From: Zantedeschia hybrid cultivar | Lineage: Eukaryota > Streptophyta > Magnoliopsida > Alismatales > Araceae | DNA: 64,000 nucleotides | Direction of reading: 5' to 3' | Assembly: GCA_030544215.1 (NCBI GenBank) | Contig: JARZZO010000011.1 | Coordinates: 9,720,001 to 9,784,000, forward strand | Shown here: positions 54,783-64,000 of the stretch, piece by piece | Layout: every line of letters starts with the position of its first letter | How positions within the stretch are numbered: the stretch's first letter is position 1 | Program-made: the position numbers and the translations under genes | The notes under the pieces: model-generated | What the model saw: only the letters and a program-made list of their open reading frames with translations | What the model was told of the DNA's origin: nothing | Database searches by the model: none

Positions 54783-54873
54783 CTTGTAAAGGTCTAGAGG
54801 GTGGGTCCAAGTTATCTCAATTCATATGTCAAAAATGCCTGTCTAGAATATGTGTGAATAAATCTCACTAGTT

Positions 54874-55188
54874 TTTTTTTTTTTTTTTTGAATGTGGCCC
54901 AGTGGCCAGATATGTACAACTATTTACAAGCGACTGAGGTTCTAATCCAGAACCTGATATTTTTCTTTAAAATTGGAGATAATTCCGATCAGGTCAATGG
55001 GTCCGCCTAATTAGACGACAATTCTAAGCCAGTCTAATTTATGAAAAAGTAATCTCACAGACCAGGAGATAAATATCTCAACAACACCAAGACTGCATGG
55101 AGAGTTTTTAGACTGCAACCAAATTCGAACCGGAGACCTCTCCATTTGAAAGGGAGGTGGTGATCCAACTGCCCTCGGCTGGTTCAAG
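54874..55188 (-). mobile_element. tRNA-derived SINE, 315 bp, 10-bp TSD
   Basis: The duplication CTCACTAGTT flanks it (54864-54873, 55189-55198). On the minus strand the head reads like a tRNA gene: box A-like GGCAGTTGGATCACC and box B GGTTCGAAT about 45 bp apart. A tRNA-unrelated body follows, then poly(A) (poly(T) 54874-54889 on plus). It would be transcribed by RNA polymerase III. The open frame at 55193-55011 is not a gene. Confidence 0.92.
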
Positions 55189-55198
55189 CTCACTAGTT

Positions 55199-55587
55199 AT
55201 GGATATCAAAATTTGCACATGCCATGATTAAGGCCGTACGTTGCAGTTTTGCACGTTCTATATGATCCTCCACACCGGTCAAATAGGATAATACTGCATC
55301 AGACAATTGATAATGTGAAGGACAAATTAGCAAACTTTGATAGTTCGAATGTTCGTTCATTTCGACAAGAAACACACGGCCGATCAATTACAGTTTGGGT
55401 CGTACGTGACTGAAGTCCACCTAATTCAACAACTATAGGGGAGGTTGCAAACCCATTGAAACAAGCAACCACCTTCCTCCATCTTACATGAAAGGTCGAT
55501 CACACCGTATACACATTATATTTTTCTCCTTTGTTAATTAACCAGCTAGCTGACTAGCTAGCTCTTTTACATCTAATGATGCTAGTG
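55199..55587. other. Intergenic DNA downstream of the GDSL gene
   Basis: Probably includes the 3' UTR of the minus-strand GDSL gene next to 55587. Nothing else was recognised. Confidence 0.4.
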
Positions 55588-55760
55588 TTATGTGGCAGTT
55601 GGGAAAGGAGCAGGGGCCAGATCAGGACCAATAGGCTGATCCGTGGTTGTGGCAGTTGGGGAAGGAGCAGGGGCCAGATCAGGACTGATAGGCTGATCCG
55701 TGGTTGTGGCAGTTGGGGAAGGAGCAGGGGCCAGAGAAGGACTGATAGGCTGATTCGTGC
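55588..55760 (-). repeat. 57-bp coding tandem repeat in the GDSL gene
   Basis: Two full and one slightly shorter 57-bp units (CAGTTGGGGAAGGAGCAGGG-type on plus), in frame, with only a handful of changes. They encode the Pro/Ala/Thr/Ser-rich tail. Confidence 0.92.
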
Positions 55761-57452
55761 CATTGATGGGTGTAATCCCTAGCTTTCTGCTGATCTCGTT
55801 TGCAATGAGCTCATTAGCACTGTCTGTGGGGTGGTACTCATCCCAGAACAGATATTTGCTCCGGTCTTCGCAGAGGGTGGACAATGGAGTGCAGGTGAGA
55901 GTTGGCCGGATCCGTCCCAGGGAGCAACATGGAGCATCTGAGTTGTTGAACCCTGCAGAAACCATCCAAAAAAACACGAACCCTAGTTAACCCTAGACTG
56001 CAACATGCAGGAGTACTTCTCATCCTCTTCTTGTTGATGCTTACCATATTTAAAGGGATCGTTGATGACATCTTGGACAACGTCGTAGGCATCGCCAAAG
56101 CGGAAGGTTGCGTTGGGAAGGCTATCTGACAGGTCCTTGACGAGCTTGGTAGCCTTCTTGTTGAACCCCATAGCCAGCTTGTTCGTACTCTCCTGGCAAT
56201 CGCCGGAGGACGTCAAGAACCGCTGAAGGGGGATGCAGCCCATTGGCCCCAGCCCGAAGAACGTCAGCTGTCGGGCTCCCAGGGAATGCAGCAGCTGCGA
56301 CTCCACAACAACAGCTAGCCATGAAGGTGAAAACTTGCACATAAATTACGTAAATCCCTCCATGTCAAATAGCATGACAGAAGAGAGAAAAATACTATCT
56401 AGTGGGCCGTGGTTGAGATATTGACCGAGTTCGATGAGGTAATCCGAAGTGATCTTAATTTCTAGTTTTGAGATTCCACATATTTCTACAAATTAAGATC
56501 GATCGATGTTATAGAGCAAGGATACGTTGTGTCATGGGCGCCTCTTACCCTGAGCTGCGAGTTTAACGTTGATATGAGGTAGTTGATGAAGGTTTCCCCG
56601 TTATACGTCCAGGAATCAACGTAAACCGGCAACAGGAAGTTGTTGATGAAGTCATTGCTGCCCAGGGCGACGACGTACACAGCTTCCTGGAAGAACTTGT
56701 TGGCGGCCTCCTCGCCTATCTTCATCCTGATCATCTTCTGCGTCCCCTGGAACAGCTCGATTTGCTTGTAGAGGGAGAACCTCTGAATCTGCCAAACATG
56801 CACGTACATGCATGATAACAAGAGCTATCAAATACTTGACATATGATTACACCAACATGGCAACGTATGATTGTGCAACCTGGCTGACTAGAACAAACGA
56901 GGTGTGTATCCATTTGAAGGAGGCCTAGCGTTCACATCCAAACTTACAAAGAGAGAGGAAGTCTCATTGAGGATCCCACCACCACCGGAAGCATAGTTCA
57001 CCCCCTTTTCTAGTATCATATCTTCGTCCACAGCCGGGTCTAGGAAGGCTGGCGGCCGTGGGAGACCCATCTTATCACCTGCCAGAATTATCACAAGTGA
57101 CCCATATTTAAGAAGGCAGAAACGACAAGCAAGAGCAGCGAGAACTATATAATCAGTAATAGGAGATGTGATGACTCAGTTGAGGTCACCCACCGACGAT
57201 GTCTGCGACGGTGCGGCCATTGGTGAACCTGCCATTGGGCATGCCGTTGCCGAAGTCTATGCCATACCATGGGAGGGCCGCCCGGGCGAGGCTCTTTTTG
57301 AGGTAGTTGTTGTTCCCCACGTCCGACAGCGAGTCCCCGAAGATGAACTGCACCACCGCGCAGGAGACCATACTCCTGCTGGCGAGGCCGGTGAGCAGCA
57401 CCAGGAGCACCACCGCCGCCGTCTTGGCATCCCGACGACCCACCGCCGCCAT
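55588..57452 (-). CDS. GDSL esterase/lipase, 5 exons, with proline-rich repeated tail
   Basis: Exons 57452-57194, 57078-56948, 56788-56549, 56294-56045 and 55952-55588 give 414 residues in phase with GT-AG borders. The ATG at 57452 starts MAAVGRRDAKTAAVVLLVLL, a signal peptide or anchor, so secretion is likely. Block I is FIFGDSLSDVGNNNY with nucleophile Ser41, block II NYASGGGGIL (about 115-123), block III GSND (Asn175), and block V FWDEYHPT with Asp331 and His334. By family knowledge it hydrolyses esters of lipids, cutin or cell-wall substrates; the substrate here is unknown. The core ends near residue 358, the usual family length. Then come 55 extra residues made of three 19-residue units, DQPISPDLAPAPSPTATTT. 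The units are nearly identical at DNA level, so expansion is recent. Catalytic residues are intact. Confidence 0.94.
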
Positions 57453-57534
57453 GTCTCTTAATTTGATGGTGAACACCTCTACCAGTTAACAGGCATGGGA
57501 GAAGGTTTTGATATGCTTGTGAAGGTTCGTGACG

Positions 57535-57541
57535 AAATATA
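57535..57541 (-). promoter_or_regulatory. Candidate TATA box of the GDSL gene
   Basis: Minus-strand TATATTT (in GCATATATTTCG) 83 bp upstream of the ATG. It would leave a leader of about 50 nt. Confidence 0.35.
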
Positions 57542-57559
57542 TGCAAGTCCCTAGCTAGG

Positions 57560-58640
57560 TTTGTGGGTTGACACACACATAGAACTACCTAGGTAGTTAT
57601 GAAAATCCCTGAAGTACTAGAGGAGAAGAAGCGTCTAGACTCTGGATTAGTTTGGAAACTTGTTCTAGCTTAGAGTTTTGACTTACGTAATGTGTGGAAG
57701 CCAAATTTGGGGTGAGGACGGATCAAATAGATGCAGACTCTGGAGTAATTGTTAGATAAACCAAGTCCTTGGGAGCGCCGATACCTAACGAAACCTACGT
57801 CCATCTCCTCCATTTTTTTTTAATAGGTCAGAAAGGGACGGTTCCCCTTGTTTAGGTCAGAAGGGGTCGGGGGTGTTGACCTAATGCCCTTCCTTGTAGA
57901 GATCAAATTCCTGCCTTCCCTGAGCATTGCACGCATCATTGCGTGAGGTTTCCTACCCACACCTGTAGTGGCTGAGGAGAAGAGATCTAATGGTTCTTGA
58001 TACAAGTTTCCCAGCAACAAGAGTGAGTGAGAACTTCTACTTCAGGTCGTCCACTAAGGTCAGGGTCAAGCTGGCCCACGGGCTGGTATTTGGACGTTGT
58101 CCACTTTGAAGGTTTTTTTTTCTTTTCTTTTCTCAAGGAATGCTTGCCACACCTTCTGCACTTCACACCGTGGAATGTGAGATTACGAAGGATTCGATCA
58201 CTTTACCATGCTATTTTTTTTTAGTATGTATGTTCAAAGATTGGATAGTATAGAAACCGAATTGAATAGACCTCCCGTTTAATAAATTTATTTAAATAAT
58301 AAAAAAAAACACTCCTACGCTGCCATCTGATCATAAAAAGATCATGGTGCCCCACCGTGCAGCAATATTTATTTTTGTCATATGATTTAGAAATTCAGAC
58401 CGCTTCCATGAACCTTTTTCCCGTCATATGTACCGTGAGCTTTTAAGCTTGGCCCTCTTTGATAATCAAATAAATTTAAAATAGGATGATGTATTCAAGT
58501 TACCTAGTTTTGTTTTCTTTGGTTTCTCAAAATTATTATTCTGGATGAGAATGAGTTATTTTGGAATAACGTATTGAAATAAACAATTCGACCAAAACCT
58601 AAGCTTAATTGCTTATATATATATATATATATATATTCTA
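57560..58640. other. Upstream intergenic DNA of the GDSL gene
   Basis: No gene was recognised. An AT run lies at 58614-58636. Confidence 0.4.
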
Positions 58641-58644
58641 ACTA

Positions 58645-58747
58645 ATCGGACGGCGCGCTGCGCTGGACGCTATGTGAGAGACTTTTACATGTACATAAGA
58701 GTTTATAAAATAAGTTTTTTTTTAAAGCATCCAGTGCGCCATCCGAT
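58645..58747. repeat. Short GC-armed inverted repeat (MITE-like hairpin)
   Basis: ATCGGACGGCGCGCTGCGCT at the left faces ATCGGATGGCGCACTGGATG read from the right, about 50 nt apart. A further ATCGGATGGCACGCAC copy starts at 58753 in direct orientation. Possibly a small foldback element. Confidence 0.5.
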
Positions 58748-59139
58748 TCAAGATCGGATGGCACGCACAAAGGCTTTGGTTCACATATTAGCACTCATAT
58801 ACTTCTCTCTTCCCTCTTAAAACCTCTTATTTTGGTTTAATTTTCATCGTCTAATCAACAAAATCAACTATAGTTGTCCAATCAAGTTCATGTTTTTTTG
58901 GAGATCAAAATAAAAATTCAAAGGAATGAGACCAACCCTAAAAAATTAATATGATAATTTCTTTTTGACTATTTTCTCATATTTTTAGATTTTTTTTTTA
59001 TACAGCTAATCAGACAACTAAGATTAATTGTCAATATCGGACATCAGAAAGTGAAGTCTCGGAGATGGGATCAACCTTCAGGGCCTATTTTAATATTACG
59101 ATTTTATTTTTTATTCAATATGGGTGGTGTGGTGTGGGG

Positions 59140-59149
<10 letters not shown>

Positions 59150-59171
<22 letters not shown>

Positions 59172-59172
59172 G
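59150..59172. repeat. Small TA/GA microsatellite
   Basis: (TA)n followed by (GA)n within AT-rich intergenic DNA. Confidence 0.7.
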
Positions 59173-59246
59173 GGTGTTGTCCATACGATTATCGCATCTA
59201 TGTGAATAAATTGCGCGCACACTATGTTTTGACCCTATCTCCATGT

Positions 59247-59640
59247 TCAAAAAAATAAACAAATAAAAATCATTGTAAATTTTAAAATTCAACTACCCTT
59301 GAGTTTATGTCTATCCTTTGGAGCAAAATTTTCATCATTCAATCGTTTCGAATTGAGTATAACCGTTCAATCGAGTGTGAGCAAGTTGGTCATAAATATT
59401 AAAATCCCGAAGAATGAGAATAACCTTAAGATATAAACTGACTAACCTTAAGATCTAATATGACTATTTTTTATGATTTATTAAAAATCGAATTTACAAG
59501 TACTTAATGGATGACTAAGATTGAGTTTCACAATCGGACACGATCGTGAAGTTAAAATAAAGTCTTAAGCGATGAAAATAATACCAAGGGATATAATTAA
59601 ATATTTTAAAAAATTATAATAAATTTTATTCTTTTGAAGT
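59247..59640. mobile_element. AT-rich MITE, about 390 bp
   Basis: The left arm AATAAAAATCATTGTAAATT, then CCCTTGAG..TTTTCATC, faces a right arm that reads inward AATAAAATTTATTATAATTT, then ATCCCTTGG..TTTTCATCGC. A related partial copy lies at 48370-48600. Exact ends and TSD were not resolved. Confidence 0.55.
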
Positions 59641-60155
59641 GTATTGTGGCAAACCACACCATATAAGGGAGGCTTCTCAAACGACCAAGTCGCATGGCAT
59701 GCCGCTATCCTTGGATTCGGATCCGCCGGCCTTCTCTAAACGAGGATAACAGGTGGAAAGCGCTCCCACGACAAATTAATGAGAAAGTGAAAACCAGGTA
59801 AAACCTGATGAATTATTAAATGATCTAGTAATTCCCATTTCTTTAATACTAAGTAAATTCAAATGAATTCCAAATAAACAACATTATTTTCTAGGCTTAT
59901 CCCACTCATGTAGAGCCATTTACCGTTGCAAAATTTACACCAAGCAAAGGTTAATATAGCATGTAGAACTATCAATGGGTGAAGTCTACGTCAGGCTTAT
60001 GGAAAAAGCAACTCTAGCCCGATAAGGGTTGTTGGGCTCAAAACTTGATCCAACACCACTGTCTGGATATCTAGTCTACATCTAAGGCCCAGCTCAATTG
60101 TTTTGTTCAGCTGGTAGCGTATGCTGTGGGGCAGTGGGCCTACATAATCAGCTAG
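59641..60155. other. Intergenic DNA, nothing recognised
   Basis: Mixed-composition DNA with no gene-like features. Confidence 0.4.
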
Positions 60156-60427
60156 GGGAAATGCTTGCTGCACCATGTGGTGCATAGGGCCGCCCGATCT
60201 AGGCCCTGCTCTCCACCCAACGGGCAGTGGGCCATTTTATTATTTAATTTTTTATCAGGTTTTTAAATTTTTTTTAGAATAATCGATCAAAAAATTAGAC
60301 GGTACAGTGAGCTGGAGTCGACCGCACCTGACAACAAATCAGAAAAAATAAAACGACCCAGTTCCCTGTTGAGCGGGGAGCAGGCCCGCGTCCTGCACTG
60401 GACCACCAAGGACAGCAAGCATTTCTC
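60156..60427. mobile_element. MITE with 9-bp TSD, related to the 45677 element
   Basis: The ends GGGAAATGCTTGCTG and, inward from the right, GAGAAATGCTTGCTG lead into long facing arms (GGCCCTGCTCTCC..AACGGGCAGTGGG vs GGCCTGCTCCCC..AACAGGGAACTGGG). Flanking nonamers ATCAGCTAG (60147-60155) and ATCTGGTAG (60428-60436) agree at 7 of 9. The terminus resembles GAGTAATACTTG of the MITE at 45677, so they look like one Mutator-like family. Confidence 0.7.
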
Positions 60428-61035
60428 ATCTGGTAGAAGTAGGTTCATCACCCTCCAAGATGACGTTAGTGGGCCCATAGAAAGCATCTTCATGTCGGCG
60501 GACTTGAGGTAGTCGGTGGACGCGTAGAAAGCATCTTCATGTGGGCCCAGAGATGATCTTCGTGTCGGTGGGCTTGAGATAAGAGAGAGAACAGTTAAGA
60601 GGTTTATTCTGTTCATATCTGTATCCATGTTAATTAGTATGGACGTTAGTTTTTTATCCATATTCATTTGTTATAAATATGAACATTATTCTTCTAGTCT
60701 GATGACCATCTGCACTCGGATTCATATCCTTAGAATGTGAATATACAAATACAAATATCTTATATATCCAATCCCTGGCTGAAGGAAGTATTACTCCTTG
60801 GGAATCGCAGTATGGGCCGAATGTGCGGATAATAGGGCCAGCCCACCACTACCCTTGGCCGCAAAAGGGAGGGAACAGTTGCGTCAGTTGACCGTTGAAA
60901 CTTCAAATTTGTATAGAGACCGCTTCCCCTCTTATAGAAACACAACCACCGCCCACAAAAGCCAAACCGACCCCCTTCTCTGTTGGCCTTGGCCGCCCTG
61001 GGAGTATCCCCACCGCCGGCGAAGAGATAGCAGAG
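60428..61035 (+). promoter_or_regulatory. Upstream region of the DMP gene
   Basis: Two copies of AGAAAGCATCTTCATGT (about 60478 and 60526) and candidate TATA sequences TATAAAT (60672) and TATATATCC (60760). The second would give a leader of roughly 240 nt. None can be confirmed by sequence alone. Confidence 0.35.
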
Positions 61036-61680
61036 ATGGACATCACCGACGACAACGAGGCATTGCCACCGCCGCCGGACGGGCCGGCTTCCTACCCCTG
61101 CACGCCCCGGCGGGCATTGGCGGCCGCCACGGCCCGGAAGGGCCGTACGGCGGTGGCCAGGGGTGTCCAGAAGACCCTCTCCAAGACGTCCATGCTCGTC
61201 AACTTCCTACCCACAGGCACCCTCCTCACCTTCGAGATGCTGCTTCCCCCCATCTACGGCGACGCCTCCTGCTCCCCCGTCGGGACCATCATGCTCTACG
61301 CGCTGCTGGGCCTCTGCGCCGCCTCCTGCTTCTTCTTCCACTTCACTGACAGCTTCCGGGCCGCGGACGGCCGGGTGTACTACGGGTTCGTGACGCCGCG
61401 GGGGCTGACGCTGTTCAAGACGGGGCTGGGGGTGGAGGTGCCTAACGATGATAGGTACAGGATGGGGTTCGTGGACCTGGTGCACGCCCTCATGTCGGTG
61501 ATGGTGTTCGCGGCCATCGCGCTGTCCGACCACCGGGTGACGGACTGCCTCTTCCCGGGCCACCAGAAGGAGATGGACGAAGTGATGGAAAGCTTCCCTC
61601 TCATGGTGGGCGTCGTCTGCAGTGGCCTCTTCCTGGTTTTCCCCAACACTCGCTACGGCATCGGCTGCATGGCGGCCTGA
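61036..61680 (+). CDS. DMP (DUF679) membrane protein, DMP8/DMP9-like
   Basis: Single-exon gene of 214 codons, as is usual for DMP genes. ATG at 61036 (MDITDDNEAL) is the first in frame, and TGA at 61678. The N-tail is Pro/Ala/Arg-rich. Four membrane segments fit about 52-73, 83-104, 143-165 and 186-204. Conserved blocks are QKTLSKTSMLVNFLPTGTLL, CFFFHFTDSF, YYGFVTPRGL, HALMSVMVFAAIALSD, and DEVMESFPLMVG..FPNTRYGIGC. From remembered sequences these are closest to Arabidopsis DMP8/DMP9 and maize DMP, which act in sperm-cell membranes during gamete fusion; other DMPs act in ER and vacuole membrane remodelling. The coding region is strongly GC-rich in an AT-rich setting. Assignment to the DMP8/9 clade needs a tree. 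DUF679 itself is certain. Confidence 0.95.
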   Translation: MDITDDNEALPPPPDGPASYPCTPRRALAAATARKGRTAVARGVQKTLSKTSMLVNFLPTGTLLTFEMLLPPIYGDASCSPVGTIMLYALLGLCAASCFFFHFTDSFRAADGRVYYGFVTPRGLTLFKTGLGVEVPNDDRYRMGFVDLVHALMSVMVFAAIALSDHRVTDCLFPGHQKEMDEVMESFPLMVGVVCSGLFLVFPNTRYGIGCMAA

Positions 61681-64000
61681 TCCACGTATCTGTAGTTCTC
61701 TGCATGCGCTTAGTATTTGGCACTAGTGGTGCATGTGCTGTGAAAGCATTATTGTTATTACTGTTAGAATCACCACTTATATATGTAATAATCATGGCTG
61801 CTGCATGCATGGATTTCTTTTAAAGTTACCTATGATTAACTCAGGAACGTATTTGCCTGTCGTTTGCCCTTTGTAGTACTGTAGTGAACAGAGATATGTC
61901 TTTCAGAGAGATAAACGTAACTAGGTGCCCAACACTGCTCTTCGCATTATGTCTAACAGGTTTTGCCCAGGAGTGTTTCTAATTAAACCCACTCACTCAC
62001 CCACCCCTCTGCAAAAATGACAGAAAAAATATTATAAAACTGATAAATCTAGTGTTTTATAAGAAATTTACACATACATTGTGTTAAAATTATTGAGAAT
62101 TATTAATTTGTTAATATGCGCATTGAGTGCATACGAGCACATAGCAACTCTTTTAACACGTAAATAGGAGTACGAGTTTCCATGATACAGCTTTCCGCCG
62201 GCCTGTGACCAAAAAGTGTGTTATTCCTTCTGAAAAAAGGTGTCAACCATCCAACTGGAAAGAAGATCATCTGAATCGCTTTGTTTAGACTTCGATACAT
62301 TTTTAGACTCAAGAAAAGGAAGTCAAATAAGCTATTTGCATTTCAAGTGATAGGACCGACCAAGTACAACTCATTTTGTTGAGTCTAGAGACGCACTGAA
62401 GTCTAAACAAAACAATACAGATGATCTCGTTCCATCCAACTAGGAGACTCACTCTACCAACCGATGGGAAGGTGTCACCTTCGCGTGTAAATGTGGGGCC
62501 CATCATACTTGGGGGCATTGGCGCTGAGGCCAACCACGCTCACACGGTTGTAGGTGCCGATGTGATGCACATCCACCGATTACCATACGGACTCCTTCAG
62601 TCGGGTGACTTAGGAAACCTTGACCCTCAAAGTAATGTGTAATGTGTATCTGTATAGAGTAAGTGTTAATCTGAGTTCCCAAATTTAAACCCAAGTCTTT
62701 GTAGTAGTTGAAGTTCCTAGTCCCTAGGCGAAAAAGCACTTTAATAAAAAAAAATGAATAAAACTTTAAATTAAAGTATATTGTGACTTGGTTGGCTCAT
62801 GAAACTATCCACTATCATGAATTACGCTTATAAGAGGTGGGCTGTCTCATCGGGCCTTGATTTATAAAGAAAGGGCATTGTCAAAATTTTGCTTATGCAC
62901 TAGACTTCAAAGAAGATGAACTAGCCTCATTGATATGCCATCTTTCCTTATAAGCATTTTCCTGTGTCTATCTCAATCCCATTCAACAGGCGACTTATAT
63001 TCTTCACAAGCCATAAATTAACCACATATTGTTCTTAACCATACTAATGAGTTATTGCACAATTAACAAATAATGCGCTCACTCATATGAATCACAGTAT
63101 GTTACTTTAGAAGTAGGCCACTTGCTAGAAACCTATATTGGAATTTTTGCGTACAGATAAGATTTCAAAAATGAATGTTCTATTTTTTTTGGAAGTTTTT
63201 AACCATTTGATCAATGATCGGATGGTATATATGACTCTCTTAAGATTGCGTTATTTATCGTAGATTTTTAGAAAAGAACAAAAAAGAAAACACGTGCAAT
63301 TACAACCTTCTGATCGACCTTGATTGGATGCTTGCCTACGTATGGTGCAACAAGCATCACTCTTTTAATAAATCTATTTGTACGTCATTAGAGGATTTGC
63401 ATTGTTAAAATTCTGGAAGAAATAAAGAATCACCGAAAACGTTTCCTTTAAAGAAAAGAATATTGGAAAATAACTTACTAAAAACTATGTGTTTATAATT
63501 TTGTAGAACAAATAGCTGAGAAATATACATGAATAGGTAAATAGAAAGAGATAGTATGCTAGCAGAGAGGGGATAGAAATTAAAAATATTTTTTTGCTTT
63601 TAATTTTTTAAAGGGAGAGGTGGGAAAAATGTAAGAAGATAATATCTTAGGGATATCAGATATTTTTTCATCTAACATTTTCTCACGTTCACAAACCATG
63701 TAAAAGATTAATTAAAAACAAAAGTTTTTTTAATGACTCAGTTGACCTAACTCATAAGCTGTATATATAAACTAATTTGATTATCTGTCTCAGTACACTC
63801 AGTGATTGAATCAAATCTACCCAATTAAAAATTTCGGGGCTCCAATCTTGAATACTTGAAGTTGAAGCGTGCGTGAATCTATCCGTCCCTTCTGATAAGA
63901 ATGGACCAGGGGATCCAAATCCTCCTGATTGTACCAAATCCCCTGCTCAGGTGGATGTTGCTGTTTGTATTCGATTCCAACCACGAATTTATTAAGCAGC
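61681..64000. other. Downstream intergenic DNA, nothing recognised
   Basis: Includes the DMP 3' UTR just after 61680. The rest is AT-rich with short open frames. No bounded mobile element or RNA gene was recognised. Confidence 0.45.

Noticed and set aside
53301..55000. Search for the second CACTA terminus
   Set aside because: No inverted TTTTCTTTGTAGTG-like end was found, so a complete CACTA element was not called.
55011..55193. 60-codon minus-strand frame and a tRNA-like segment
   Set aside because: Part of a SINE. The A/B-box region is not a functional tRNA gene because it lacks a proper cloverleaf and 3' end.
57145..57576. 143-codon minus-strand frame and plus-strand frames over the GDSL first exon
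   Set aside because: Shadow frames of the GC-rich first exon. The GDSL motifs are in another frame.
60798..61563. Alternative frames of 76-183 codons overlapping the DMP gene
   Set aside because: Shadows caused by high GC at third positions. Only the DUF679 frame has recognisable conservation.

Overview
This is nuclear DNA of a flowering plant. It is AT-rich and intron-rich, with plant splice signals, many transposable elements (TEs), and four host genes: an AAR3/DCN1-like gene, a Bowman-Birk inhibitor, a GDSL lipase and a DMP membrane protein. The GC-rich coding exons of the DMP and GDSL genes set in AT-rich DNA would suit a monocot or magnoliid, but I cannot name the species. No tRNA, rRNA or CRISPR array was seen.

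Layout. 1-5.9 kb: intergenic DNA with a decayed LTR-like segment, short tandem repeats and two unexplained GC-rich islands. 5.9-34.8 kb (minus strand): one AAR3-like gene of nine small coding exons (918 bp of CDS, 305 codons) spread over about 29 kb. Its fifth intron (10.0-28.2 kb) is packed with TEs: a 1.4-kb non-autonomous hAT, an RTE-type LINE tail, a 2.5-kb composite hAT-like element, an LTR-like region split by a 3.9-kb hAT with a broken transposase gene, a Gypsy RT scrap, a young 2.6-kb LTR element coding only for a retropepsin-like protein, and a 65-bp LINE tail. Its second intron holds a tandem duplication, a LINE fragment and a hAT-like element.

35-46.4 kb: a tandem AT-rich repeat, then a Gypsy relic (5' LTR, gag, protease) interrupted by a truncated Copia element, then a 9-bp-TSD MITE that itself contains a hAT MITE. 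46.7-48.1 kb: a two-exon Bowman-Birk-type inhibitor gene. 48.1-55.5 kb: intergenic DNA with a long GA microsatellite, hAT-like MITEs, one end of a CACTA element and a tRNA-derived SINE. 55.6-57.5 kb (minus): a five-exon GDSL esterase/lipase with a proline-rich repeated tail. 58.6-60.4 kb: three MITE-like elements. 61.0-61.7 kb: a single-exon DMP gene most like the DMP8/DMP9 group. 61.7-64.0 kb: nothing recognised.

The four host genes are unrelated in function and show no clustering logic. The main interest lies in the TEs, several of which have exact target-site duplications and so can be delimited to the base.
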